From contig NC_010505.1 of NCBI RefSeq assembly GCF_000019725.1, positions 2,669,001 through 2,733,000 of the forward strand: a stretch of DNA of 64,000 nucleotides, given 5' to 3'. The notes below the pieces were generated by a model. That model was not told the DNA's origin. It ran no database searches and was given only the letters and a program-made list of their open reading frames with translations. Origin of the DNA: Methylobacterium radiotolerans JCM 2831 (lineage in GTDB: Bacteria > Pseudomonadota > Alphaproteobacteria > Rhizobiales > Beijerinckiaceae). Both the position numbers and the translations under genes were made by a program. Positions within the stretch are counted from its first letter, which is position 1. Every line of letters starts with the position of its first letter. Of this stretch, positions 1 to 7,975 are shown one piece after another.

Positions 1-89
1 AGGCGCTGTCGACCCGCCAGTCGATGGGCATCTCGGCCCTGTCGCTGGCCAACTCCGCACAGCAGGGCGTCCTCCAGCTCCTGCGGTAA
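1..89 (+). CDS. Flagellin, C-terminal end (partial, runs off the left edge)
   Basis: The reading frame ends with 28 residues closing in QQGVLQLLR, the usual D0 C-terminal helix of flagellin that packs inside the filament. The 89 nucleotides are identical, in inverted orientation, to the 3' end of the complete flagellin gene that ends at 1375. This is therefore the tail of a second flagellin gene whose body lies outside the window. The two genes converge on each other. Identification is secure; full length and start cannot be seen. Confidence 0.9.
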   Translation, partial: ALSTRQSMGISALSLANSAQQGVLQLLR

Positions 90-321
90 GAGCAGTCTCC
101 TTGATGGACATGGCGGCCGGGGCAGAGCGACCCAGCTGCCTGTCATTCGATCCGCGCGCCCGGCCCAGCTGAGCGTCGACCGTTCAAGGTCGGCTCCAAC
201 CCTGCGCGCTGACAGCCTGCGCCGAGCGGGCTGTCCCTCCTGCATCGGGTCTCGCCGATGCCGCGCGTTCCGTCATCCCAGCAGCGATCCTGATCCGGAC
301 AGCGCGCGCAGCGAGCCCTAC

Positions 322-609
322 ATGTCAACGACGCCTACTGAACAGCCGACGCGTCGGCCTGGCCGCCCACGACTCGCTGTGCACGAGCGGCGACGCAACA
401 GCATCTCGTTTCATGTGCGCGACGATTTGCGCAGAGCCATCGAGCATCTGGCCAGGGTCAATGGGGTATCCCTCAGCAAGCAAGTGGAAGCCTACGTCGA
501 AAAATGCGTCCTCGAAGACGTAGTCACACGGGCTGCAAATTACCCAGACTCCATTGATCCCGTCCTTGCGACGATATTGAACGATGAAGCTCCGGCGGCG
601 AGCGCCTGA
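322..609 (+). CDS. Small ribbon-helix-helix type DNA-binding protein
   Basis: A 95-residue protein with a basic N-terminus (residues 8-28, rich in Arg/Pro, including RRPGRPR) is followed by a segment reading NSISFHVRDDLRRAIEHLA. That pattern, a short strand with alternating polar residues then two helices, is the shape of CopG/Arc/MetJ-like ribbon-helix-helix regulators. It lies alone between two convergent flagellin genes. Whether it regulates them is unknown. No toxin partner is visible beside it, so an antitoxin role is not supported. Confidence 0.6.
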   Translation: MSTTPTEQPTRRPGRPRLAVHERRRNSISFHVRDDLRRAIEHLARVNGVSLSKQVEAYVEKCVLEDVVTRAANYPDSIDPVLATILNDEAPAASA

Positions 610-1374
610 GGCATGGGCTCGCAAGAGTTCGGGAGCGGGGTGGTCCGTTGGCAGACATCGAGGGCACTCCTCGATGCGCAGCACGTCACCGGGCGACATT
701 CCGGTTCAGCTCGCTGGCCGCGCGGCCGTCAGCCTGTAGCCGCGCCAGCGCGACGGCGGGGTGTCTCCCGGGCTTTCGGCCGGGAATGCCCACACGCTCT
801 ACCAGCTCAGTGGCGGTCGACGGTTCGGACGTCTGCGCCGCCAGCACGCCAGGGCGAGGGTCCAAACGCGGCCGGGCGCGTCGAGACGATGGGACCTTCG
901 GCATGACGCCGGGCTAGCGTGAGTCGCCGTCCACGACGAGTCCGCGGCACGCGGCGAGGTGCCACAAGCCTCCGCTCGCGGTAGGCGAAGGTCGCAGTCC
1001 GGTTTCAACCCGGTCCAGCCGCGACCCCGATCCTGTCGGAAGCCCAGAAGCCGACCTGGCTGGCAGAGTGGTGCTGACGTGTCGGGCCCTAAAATCACGC
1101 CGAGAAGATCCGCATTATCTCGAAATTTTTCAATCGAGGAATTTTTTGCGGTCCTGATCTGATTGTATTTTGGCACGAAGCTCTGCAAGCCCTCACTTGG
1201 CAATTGTCGAGCGAGTCGAATTTGTCGATGCCAGCTCCCGACGAGGCTGAGTGATCGTTCGGCAATCGGTCATGACAGTTTCGCTTTTACCCGGGCGCGC
1301 TTGCATGATGTGCGCTCGATCGAAAGCGGCCGGAGCAGAGCTCCGGCCACCTCATTAGTTGAAAAGACGGTTGC
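610..1374. other. Non-coding stretch between the flagellin genes
   Basis: No frame here shows recognisable protein character. The short open frames have Arg/Pro-rich composition typical of reverse shadows in GC-rich DNA. The segment around 1100-1160 is AT-richer. The only clear signal is the perfect 9-bp stem-loop at 1328-1348 downstream of the minus-strand flagellin. Confidence 0.5.
1328..1348 (-). terminator. Stem-loop terminator after flagellin
   Basis: GGCCGGAGC and GCTCCGGCC form a perfect 9-bp stem around a 3-base loop, 27 bases past the flagellin stop codon. The T-tract that follows on the minus strand is short (CTTTCG), so strength as an intrinsic terminator is uncertain. Confidence 0.6.
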
Positions 1375-2592
1375 TTACCGCAGGAGCTGGAGGACGCCCT
1401 GCTGTGCGGAGTTGGCCAGCGACAGGGCCGAGATGCCCATCGACTGGCGGGTCGACAGCGCCTGCGAGTTCGCCGCTTCCTGGTTCAGGTCGGCGTTCGT
1501 CAGGTTGGCCGAGCCCGTCTGCAGCACGTTGATCAGCTGCTTGGAGAAATCCTGACGGTTCTGAACGACCGACAGGTTCGAGCCCAGGGAGCTCGCCGCG
1601 GAGGTCAGCGTGTTGCCGGCGCTGGTCAGGGTCGCCAGGGTCTTGTTGACGTCCGAGTTCAGCAGGAAGTTGCCGAGACCGTTCTGGCTCGACGAGTTGT
1701 TCGAGCTGGTGATCGACGACAGACCGAGACCGCTCGCCGTGGCGTCGACCGAGGCGACGTTGAGGGTCGAGCTGCCGGTGTTGTTGAACTTGATGTTCAA
1801 GTCATTGCCCTTGCCGGCAATGAGGTTGACGCCGTTGTAGCTGGCGTCGCCGGCGAGCTGTGTGATCTGGTTGAGCAGGTTGTTGTACTGGTTCGCCAGC
1901 GAGGCGCGCTGCGTCACGCCCGAGATCGACAGGTCGCTGGAGACGACGGTGCTGGCGGCGGTGCCGTAGGTCGAGGCGGTGGTCGCCGAGGCGGTGAAGC
2001 CGAGCGCCGTCTGGCTGCCGGAGTTCTGGAATTCGACGTCCGCCTGGGCGTTCAGGACGATCTTGGTGCCGGTGCTGTCGACCGAGAAGATCGCGCCGGC
2101 GCCGAACGAGCCGCTCGACGCGGTCGAGGCCGAGCTGACCGCAGAGTTCAGGGCCGCGACGGTGGCGCTGATGCTCGAGGAGGCGGCGACCGTTGCGGAG
2201 ACCGAGGTGCCGTTGATCGTCAGCAGGACCGTCTGGGAGGCGGTGCTGGCGCTGTAGGCGTTGGCGGCGGTGCCGGTGGTGGAGAGCTGGGTCGAGAGCG
2301 CCTGGTTGGCGATCGACTTGGCCTGGTCCACGAGCTTCTGGATCGAGGTGATGCCCTGGTTGGCGGCCTGGATCGACTGGATGCCGTTGGAGACGCCGTC
2401 GAGGAGCGAATTCAGGCTCGAGGAGCGGCCGTCGAGGGCCTGAGAGGTGAAGAAGTTGGTCGGGTTGTCGAGGGCGGAGTTGACCGTCTTGCCGGTGGCG
2501 AGGCGGTTCTGCGTGGTCGCCATCAGCTGGGCGGTGTCCTGCAGCGAGAGCAGGTTCTGACGCGTGGCGGCCGACAGGGTGATCGAGGACAT
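1375..2592 (-). CDS. Flagellin
   Basis: A 405-residue flagellin forming the flagellar filament after export by the type III flagellar apparatus. The N-terminus (MSSITLSAATRQNLLSLQ) and the C-terminus (ALSTRQSMGISALSLANSAQQ) are the conserved D0/D1 helices that coil together in the filament core. The middle, about residues 110-260, is Ser/Thr/Ala-rich and variable, as expected for the surface domain. There is no Cys and no signal peptide, as in all flagellins. The ATG start is chosen because the conserved N-terminal helix begins there. A hairpin lies in the leader. A second flagellin gene with an identical 3' end faces it at 1-89. Confidence 0.93.
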   Translation of the reverse strand: MSSITLSAATRQNLLSLQDTAQLMATTQNRLATGKTVNSALDNPTNFFTSQALDGRSSSLNSLLDGVSNGIQSIQAANQGITSIQKLVDQAKSIANQALSTQLSTTGTAANAYSASTASQTVLLTINGTSVSATVAASSSISATVAALNSAVSSASTASSGSFGAGAIFSVDSTGTKIVLNAQADVEFQNSGSQTALGFTASATTASTYGTAASTVVSSDLSISGVTQRASLANQYNNLLNQITQLAGDASYNGVNLIAGKGNDLNIKFNNTGSSTLNVASVDATASGLGLSSITSSNNSSSQNGLGNFLLNSDVNKTLATLTSAGNTLTSAASSLGSNLSVVQNRQDFSKQLINVLQTGSANLTNADLNQEAANSQALSTRQSMGISALSLANSAQQGVLQLLR

Positions 2593-2618
2593 GGGGCTCT
2601 ATCTTTCTGGCTCAACAT

Positions 2619-2632
2619 GCCGCTTCTGCGGC
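2619..2632 (-). promoter_or_regulatory. Hairpin in the flagellin 5' leader
   Basis: GCCGC and GCGGC form a perfect 5-bp stem with a 4-base loop, 26 bases upstream of the flagellin ATG. The sequence just before the start has only a weak Shine-Dalgarno. In related alphaproteobacteria flagellin mRNA is controlled after transcription through its 5' leader (FlbT/FlaF systems); a similar role here is inference. Confidence 0.35.
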
Positions 2633-3114
2633 AATCTCATGAGCAATAATACGGATGTCAGATCAACTTGGATTCGGAAACAATCTAGAAATTAAGATAT
2701 CACAGTAAACGGCCCAATAATTGACGTCAGCGTCTAGGACTTTGCTTAAAGTTGAGGGTGCGGGACATTCGATCGCCCGGCAGTTGATTTGCTGCAACTT
2801 GAGGCGGCTGGGACGCGACCGATACAATCCGGCGTGTCTTCAGCAGCACCTGTCAGCCACGCGCATCTGCCACACCACGTTCATGCGCACTCGGCGAATT
2901 GCCTTGCCGCTATCCGAGCCGACATCCGCCGATCTATCGTCGGAGAGTCCAGGGCCGACTCATTCAAAATCCAATCGAGCATCCATCTTGTTCGTTGCCT
3001 GGACGCGAGACGGCCGCGGGAGGGTCACGAACGGCCTTCAACAATCGGGATGTCTGAGACAGAGACCGAAGAGCGACGTCTGCTTCGATGCGGTTGCCGT
3101 CCAACAGCGGACCA

Positions 3115-3140
3115 GCAGCAAACCACCCGTAGCGGACGTC
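3115..3140. repeat. Dispersed intergenic repeat, copy A (diverged)
   Basis: Contains GCAAACCACCC followed by AGCGGACGTC, two blocks that also occur in the copy at 40415-40500. The second block recurs in the copy at 37493 onward. This is the shortest and least certain member of the family. Confidence 0.35.
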
Positions 3141-3278
3141 GCGGAACTTCCGGACTGGGGCACCAGCGGACGGCAGTGCTAGCGGTCGATTTCGTCGCCG
3201 ATCGGCGCCACTGCGACGCCGGCGGCCCGAAGCGCGGTCACCGCCTTCATGATCGGGTCGGCGGCGGCGTCCATGCCG

Positions 3279-3482
3279 CTATCCCAGCGCGATCAACATC
3301 CAGGTGCGCGCCTTCGCCATCAGGTCGCCGTCCCCGGCTTGAGGGTCGGACGCGATCACGCGGTCAATAATCTCGCGCGCGTCCGCGCCGCTCATCCCGA
3401 TTCCCTGCACGAAGCCGCTCAGCCGCTCGGAGAGACGTTCGATGGTCGCCGCGCGGTCGGCGCTCGGATCGGTCTCGCTCAT
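3279..3482 (-). CDS. Small protein of unknown function, last gene of a decayed cluster
   Basis: A 67-residue acidic helical protein (MSETDPSADRAATIERLSER at the start) with no family I recognise. Its ATG overlaps the stop codon of the gene upstream (ATGA), which indicates translational coupling and supports it being a real gene rather than a shadow. The two genes before it on the same strand are both damaged, so it may no longer be well expressed. Confidence 0.5.
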   Translation of the reverse strand: MSETDPSADRAATIERLSERLSGFVQGIGMSGADAREIIDRVIASDPQAGDGDLMAKARTWMLIALG

Positions 3483-3739
3483 TCTTTCACCGGATGGGCC
3501 AACAGGATCGTGGTCCGGACCATGTTGCGCTTCCAGGCCGGCTTTTCGGTGGTCAGCGCCTCGGCGGCGCGCGCGTCGGTGCGGAGCGTCTCGACGAGGT
3601 CGAGCGTCCAGCCCTTCGCGAGCGGCTAGGCCTCGGTTGCCAGATCCGCGAGCACGGCGTCGACCGCGGCGTCGATATCCTGATCGGTCACCTCGGCGGC
3701 CTTGCGCAGCTCGGAGACCGTCGGGGGTTCTTTGGCCAT
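3479..3739 (-). pseudogene. Small gene with an in-frame amber codon
   Basis: The frame starts at MAKEPPTVSELRKAAEV, runs 37 codons, meets TAG (3626-3628), and then continues open in the same frame for 48 codons (PLAKGWTLDLVETLRTDARA onward) to a TGA that overlaps the next start codon. The protein-like composition on both sides of the TAG, and the preserved ATGA junction with the next gene, show that the intact product had 86 residues. The family is not recognised. Amber suppression is possible but nonsense decay is simpler. Confidence 0.5.
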
Positions 3740-3935
3740 GGGCCGGCCAATTGCAGCGTGGTCGTCGTCGAGTCCATGAGGCCGACCTGCACAGCGAGGG
3801 CGAGCAGGTCGCCGTCCGTCAGCGTCTCGCCGTCGACCGGCCAACAGGGCAGCCCGCCTGTCCATGGCCCCACGGTGTGCCGCGGGCTCGAAGCGCCGCA
3901 ACAGCTTCGCTGATCGGATCGTGGCCATCGCTCAT
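3688..3935 (-). pseudogene. Small gene with a probable frameshift
   Basis: A frame beginning MSDGHDPISEAVAALRARG looks coding, then loses coherence at a GGGGCC run near 3870. The adjacent frame picks up as GPWTGGLPCWPVDGETLTDG and stays protein-like until it overlaps the next gene's start. I read these as two halves of one small gene split by a single-base indel. No function is assigned. Confidence 0.35.
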
Positions 3936-4085
3936 GAAGCGACGCTACCGCGAGCCGAGGAAGCGCGTCGAGGCTGGCTGACCGCAGAGCGGTTCGGGAG
4001 GCAGAGAGGGGGACTTACCGGTTCGCCCTGCTTACCATGCGCTTACCGGGATCGTGATCCGGTAAGCAGGAAGTAGGCTAAGTCT

Positions 4086-4135
4086 TGGTGGGCGCACTAG
4101 GGTTCGAACCTAGGACCCGCTGATTAAGAGTCAGC
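4086..4135 (-). other. tRNA-Lys(CUU) 3' fragment: attachment scar of an integrative element
   Basis: On the minus strand this reads as the anticodon arm (stem GCTGA/TCAGC, loop CTCTTAA, anticodon CTT), the T arm with GGTTCGAACC, and the acceptor 3' strand ending in CCA. The 5' half is missing: the 26 bases where acceptor and D arm should be do not pair with the 3' strand. A tRNA 3' piece next to a tyrosine recombinase gene is the standard scar of site-specific integration. The CCA end points left, so the element lies to the right. I found no intact matching tRNA in the window. Confidence 0.75.
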
Positions 4136-4310
4136 TTCCCAGCGCTTTTCCGGGCGGCGCCATTCGGGCCTATCGGTAGTGAAGGCCAGTTCACTTCCCA
4201 TTGCATTCACAGGTAGTTACTCCGCCGGTCCCGGTTTCCCCTGGACGCGGGCGCCGAACGGGGTGATTTTCCGAACGCCGCCCAATCCCGCCCAAGGAAT
4301 GCCGTCCAAA

Positions 4311-5867
4311 ATGGCCCGCGCCAAGCCCACCACCAAGGCCCCCCGGGCGCCCGCCAAGCCGCGCATCGATTGGCCGCCGTCGGGCAAGGTCGAGATGACG
4401 AAGAGCTTCATCGACCGCTGCCGCGACGAGCAGCGGCCCGGCGTTCCCGCCGTCGATGTCCGGGACACCCTCGGCCAAGGTCTGATGCTACGTGTCTCGC
4501 CCCGGACCATCTCGTGGGGCTGGAAGGCCGAGCGGTTCGGGCGCACCCAGCGGCTCGACCTGGGACCGGTCGATGGGCTCACCATCGCGCAGGCCCGCGC
4601 CATCGCGAACGCCGCGACGGATCTCCTCCGCTCCGGCGACGGTCTCCCGACGGACCGGTGGCTCGTGCTGCGCAAGGTCGAGATGGGGCTGATCACCCGG
4701 GAAGAAGCGTACCCGGACGTGACCTTCATCAAGGTGCCGCCGCCGCCGAAGCCGCGGGGGTGGACGTACGAACAGGCCGTCGGTGCTTACCTCGACGCCC
4801 ACGAAGGGGAGTGGAAGGCATCGACGCTGCCTGACGCGCGGAAAAACTTGCGCCACCCGATCCTGCTCGGGTTGCTCAAGCACCCGGTCTCGACGGTTAC
4901 GCCCGACCTGCTGGCGACGCTGATCACGGCCAAAAACAAGACCCATCACAAACAGGCGGTGGCTATCTACGTCCGCCTCAACCACTTCTTCGCGTGGCTT
5001 GCCAGCCCCGGGCCGCGGCTACTAAGCGGCGTCGCCAAGGGCCACCTCGACGACCTGCAGCGTCCGAAGAAGCCCAAGCCCAAGGAGGCCAAGGATGGCA
5101 CCTTGATCGAGCCCGTGCGACGCCAGCGCGTCCGCTTCCCGACGATGGAGCGCGTCGGGCTGCTCGTCGCCCTGGCCCGGACGGACCTGCTTCGGGCACC
5201 GTTCCCGGCGGTCCTGCTGCTCCTCGTAGCGACCGTCCAGCGCCGCTACGCCATCGCGACGGCGAAGATCGCCGAGTTCGCGCCGATTCCTACGGAGCCT
5301 GGATGGGGCGTTTGGCGCCTGCCGCCGGTGCGGCGGAAGACCGGCGAACAGGACAGCGCCCAGGCCCACCACTCCGTACCCCTCCCCCCTCCGGTGTGGG
5401 CGGCCGTCCGCGAGCAGATCGAGGCGTCAACGGGCGGCGCATGGCTGTTCCCGGGGATGCGTCCGCGCCGGAAGGGGGAGACCATCGGGCACCTGTCGGC
5501 CAGCAGCGTGACACACCTGATGGCCTCCATGCCTGTGGACGCCAGCCCGCACGACCTGCGCCGAGCGCTCCGGTCCCACGGCGCCCGGACACTCCGCCTA
5601 CCCGACGGTGTCCTCGACCTGATCATCGACCACGCCGAGGGTGTCGCGCCGGGGTCAGTCTCGGAGCGTCACTACGTTGACGACGACCGTCTCGATCTCA
5701 AGCTGCCCGTCATTCGCGCTTGGTGGAACCTCGTGGAGGAGCACGCCACGGCGGCCACGTTCGACCTGGAGAAAATCCGCGCCGATTTCCTCGTTGCCCG
5801 CGCCCGGCAGAAGGGCCGCGAGCCGGGCGTCAGCGCCCCGCGGAAGCGGAAGCGGGCGGCCGCCTAG
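4311..5867 (+). CDS. Tyrosine-type site-specific recombinase (integrase)
   Basis: A phage/ICE integrase that should cut and rejoin DNA at the tRNA-Lys site beside it. The N-terminal part (DTLGQGLMLRVSPRTISWGW, GLTIAQARAIA) resembles the arm-binding domain of P4-type integrases. The C-terminal catalytic part shows HDLRRALRSHG (the HxxR box) and SERHYVDDD with the nucleophilic Tyr. The open frame extends upstream to 4179, but those residues do not look coding. I chose the ATG at 4311 (MARAKPTT), about 12 bases after AAGGA; 4299 is an alternative. The C-terminal tail is basic (PRKRKRAAA). The gene reads into the element. Confidence 0.88.
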   Translation: MARAKPTTKAPRAPAKPRIDWPPSGKVEMTKSFIDRCRDEQRPGVPAVDVRDTLGQGLMLRVSPRTISWGWKAERFGRTQRLDLGPVDGLTIAQARAIANAATDLLRSGDGLPTDRWLVLRKVEMGLITREEAYPDVTFIKVPPPPKPRGWTYEQAVGAYLDAHEGEWKASTLPDARKNLRHPILLGLLKHPVSTVTPDLLATLITAKNKTHHKQAVAIYVRLNHFFAWLASPGPRLLSGVAKGHLDDLQRPKKPKPKEAKDGTLIEPVRRQRVRFPTMERVGLLVALARTDLLRAPFPAVLLLLVATVQRRYAIATAKIAEFAPIPTEPGWGVWRLPPVRRKTGEQDSAQAHHSVPLPPPVWAAVREQIEASTGGAWLFPGMRPRRKGETIGHLSASSVTHLMASMPVDASPHDLRRALRSHGARTLRLPDGVLDLIIDHAEGVAPGSVSERHYVDDDRLDLKLPVIRAWWNLVEEHATAATFDLEKIRADFLVARARQKGREPGVSAPRKRKRAAA

Positions 5868-6030
5868 CGCGCCGGTCCCGGCCGAGGGCCCTGGCGAGGT
5901 CCGCCGGCCGCTCGGCCCGCACGAATCCCCGGACACCGCGGGAGGCCTCCGCCAGGTCCTCAGCGAGGGCCCGAGCGATGGCGTCGCGCTCCTCCGCGGC
6001 GGCCTCGGCGATCCACTGGTAGCTGTCCAT
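5830..6030 (-). CDS. Possible small helical protein of unknown function
   Basis: A 66-residue frame beginning MDSYQWIAEAAAEERDAIAR, preceded by GAGGAG four bases before the ATG. It converges on and overlaps the integrase 3' end by 38 bases. The first half is a plausible amphipathic helix; the second half becomes Arg/Ala-rich and may be a shadow of the integrase tail. I recognise no family. Confidence 0.35.
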   Translation of the reverse strand: MDSYQWIAEAAAEERDAIARALAEDLAEASRGVRGFVRAERPADLARALGRDRRARRPPASASAGR

Positions 6031-6323
6031 GTCGCTCCTCTGATGAGAACGAAATAGGAACAGATGGCCGCCGTTCAACAGGGCCAGAACGTCCACCTGT
6101 GACGCATCGCGGGGGACGTTCCGGCCTCGCCTTCACTCTTCCTTCACCACGCCGCCCGGCGACCCTGGACGACGGCTTGACCGCACGAATCGCGAGCTGC
6201 GATCTTCGACCCATCGACGCCTGAGAGGCCCCCATGAAACGGCTCATAGCCCCCCGACAGACCGAGACACCCCCGGGGGCGTGACGCCGCGCGCGCAGCC
6301 CCCTCGCCAGGAGGCTGCCCTTC

Positions 6324-6896
6324 ATGACCAAGACGAACACCTACTTCACTGCCGACCTCCACCTCGGACACGCCGGGGTCATCAGGATGTGTCGCCGGCC
6401 CTTCGCCGACGCCGCCGAGATGGACGAGCACCTGGTGCACGCCTGGAACAGCCGCGTCCGCCCCGTCGACACGGTCTGGTTCCTCGGCGACTTCGCCATG
6501 GGGAGCTCGCCTGAGCGGTGCCGGGAGCTCTTCGCCCGCCTGAACGGCACCAAGCACCTGGTGCGGGGCAACCACGACCGGCAGCGGGTCCTCGACCTGC
6601 CCTGGGCCTCCCAGCACGACCTGACGCAGATCACCGTCGACGGCGTCCGCCTGGTGCTCTGCCACTACGCGCTGCGGTCGTGGAACCAGGTCTGGCGGGG
6701 CAGCCTCCATCTGTTCGGGCACACCCATGCCACCCTGCCCCCGACCCGGCAGTCCTGCGACGTCGGCGTGGATGCCTGGGCCTTCCGGCCGGTGACGCTG
6801 GCGGAGATCCAGGAGCGCCTCGCCACCGTCGAGGAGGAGCCAGAGGAGATACGCCGGGCGCGCGAGCAGGGCGAGGAGGATGGCGATGGCGCGTGA
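6324..6896 (+). CDS. Calcineurin-like metallophosphoesterase
   Basis: A 190-residue phosphoesterase with the full set of metal-binding motifs in order: DLHLGH (residues 10-15), GDFA (about 55), GNHD (about 83), CHY (about 112) and GHTH (about 132). These bind a dinuclear metal centre that hydrolyses phosphomono- or diesters. The compact size and the DLHLGH opening match a group often found in phages and bacterial islands. The tail is acidic (EEEPEEIRRAREQGEEDGDG). It starts a two-gene plus-strand unit ended by the terminator at 7162. The substrate cannot be told. Confidence 0.85.
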   Translation: MTKTNTYFTADLHLGHAGVIRMCRRPFADAAEMDEHLVHAWNSRVRPVDTVWFLGDFAMGSSPERCRELFARLNGTKHLVRGNHDRQRVLDLPWASQHDLTQITVDGVRLVLCHYALRSWNQVWRGSLHLFGHTHATLPPTRQSCDVGVDAWAFRPVTLAEIQERLATVEEEPEEIRRAREQGEEDGDGA

Positions 6897-7161
6897 GACC
6901 GAGATCCCCTCTGACGCGGTCACGTGTCTCGCATGCGGATGGGTGTCGTACTCCGTCACCCGCGAGCACGCGGAGGAACACGTCGCCCGGCACAATGCCC
7001 GGCGGGCCATTGACCCCGAGGCCGCCCGGCACTGGCCACGACCGATGTCGGTCAGGGAGTATGCCTGCCGGGGCTGCGGCGGCTGGGGGCCGTACCGGCC
7101 CGCGCGGCAGGGGGATTGTCCACTTGGGGCGACCCTCAACGCGGTCGTCGTGGACGAATGA
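6880..7161 (+). CDS. Small protein with two CxxC pairs (putative zinc ribbon)
   Basis: A 93-residue protein with CLAC near residue 17 and CRGC near residue 69, plus a His-rich segment between them (EHAEEHVARHNARR). The spacing suggests zinc binding, but no named family is recognised. It overlaps the phosphoesterase 3' end by 17 bases, with GAGGAGG just before the start, so the two are coupled. A second in-frame ATG six bases on is an equally good start. Confidence 0.55.
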   Translation: MAMARETEIPSDAVTCLACGWVSYSVTREHAEEHVARHNARRAIDPEAARHWPRPMSVREYACRGCGGWGPYRPARQGDCPLGATLNAVVVDE

Positions 7162-7192
7162 AAAGGCCCCCCGGTCGTCCCGGGGGGCCTTT
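7162..7192. terminator. Bidirectional intrinsic terminator
   Basis: AAAGGCCCCCCGG and CCGGGGGGCCTTT form a perfect 13-bp stem with a 5-base loop. The A-run on one side and T-run on the other let it work in both directions, and it sits exactly between convergent genes (the plus-strand unit ending at 7161 and the minus-strand gene ending at 7193). Confidence 0.9.
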
Positions 7193-7465
7193 CTAGATTC
7201 GGGGTTGGGGCTCGACCTCGGCGTCGATCTCGTCGGCCACATCGAGGAGACGCTCACCGGTCTCCCTGGTCAGCCGGGCCAGAGCCTCCGGGACCCAATC
7301 CGGGATATCCATCGCGCCCGAGGCCCATCTCGATACCATCCGGGGGTCCACCTCGTCCCTCGGACCCGCCGGGTGGTAGGGCCCGAGGAGCCTCGCCAGG
7401 GGCCGGCGCCAGTCCTCGCCTGAGCGGAGCGCCTCCCCGGCGCGGGTGAGCAGGTCTGGTGTCAT
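7193..7465 (-). CDS. Small protein with a possible helix-turn-helix
   Basis: A 90-residue protein. The stretch DPRMVSRWASGAMDIPDWV looks like the recognition part of a Cro/CI-type helix-turn-helix (VSRW followed by a turn and a Pro-Asp-Trp). Such short regulators are common in alphaproteobacterial islands. It is the last gene of a minus-strand series and ends at the bidirectional terminator. The DNA-binding assignment is inferred from pattern only. Confidence 0.5.
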   Translation of the reverse strand: MTPDLLTRAGEALRSGEDWRRPLARLLGPYHPAGPRDEVDPRMVSRWASGAMDIPDWVPEALARLTRETGERLLDVADEIDAEVEPQPRI

Positions 7466-7504
7466 GAACCGTCCTTATCGTCGAACAGGTTCATGGTCGC
7501 CCCC

Positions 7505-7891
7505 TCAGAGCCCGAGCGCACGGTCGGCGTCGTCGCACTCGTCGAGCGCGTCGGACAGGACGAGCCAGTCCAGGTCGATGTTGCAGAGGGTGCGCTCCTC
7601 CCGCGGACGCCTTTTGCCCGTGGCCGCCGGCGTGTTGGTGATCAGCAGGGTGAGCTTGCCCTCGGCCCCCTGCTCCTCCGCCCAGCGCTCCCATGCGTGC
7701 CGGGCCGCCCTGGGGGTGCAGGCTTGGACCACGAGGTCGAACTGCGGGAGAATGGGCTGCCGGCGGTGGTCGATGACCTGGCAGTAGAACGGGGTCGGCA
7801 TTCCGCGGGCGAAGGACGCGTCGGAGAGGTCTTCGAGCTCGCGGCGGGTGAGCGCGCGGATGGGCTTGGAGATGCGGGGAGCTGCGTTCAC
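7505..7891 (-). CDS. Hypothetical protein of the element
   Basis: A 128-residue protein starting MNAAPRISKPIRALTRREL. It has mixed alpha/beta character (FDLVVQACTPRAARHAWERW, KLTLLITNTP) and an acidic C-terminus. No family is recognised. It lies in the minus-strand series of short genes and is probably a phage- or ICE-carried accessory. Confidence 0.5.
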   Translation of the reverse strand: MNAAPRISKPIRALTRRELEDLSDASFARGMPTPFYCQVIDHRRQPILPQFDLVVQACTPRAARHAWERWAEEQGAEGKLTLLITNTPAATGKRRPREERTLCNIDLDWLVLSDALDECDDADRALGL

Positions 7892-7975
7892 GGTCTAGGT
7901 ACTCCTGCGAATGGGCGGCAAAGCCGGCCCTGCTGTCGATGTTACCCCTCGCCGCGCATGCCACAAGGGCCGATG

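Larger units (their letters stand above)
2593..3278. other. Intergenic stretch upstream of flagellin, no convincing gene
   Basis: The first 140 bases are AT-rich and should hold the flagellin promoter, although no sigma-28 or sigma-54 box can be assigned with confidence. The rest has open frames with no protein-like character. One diverged copy of a dispersed repeat (near 3115-3140) is present. Confidence 0.45.

Noticed and set aside
2721..3370. Open frames on the plus strand upstream of flagellin.
   Set aside because: No protein-like pattern, mixed frames and strong Arg/Ser bias.
3864..4076. Plus-strand open frame left of the integrase.
   Set aside because: Composition is Arg/Pro-rich and it overlaps the damaged minus-strand genes. 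No start signal or domain was seen.
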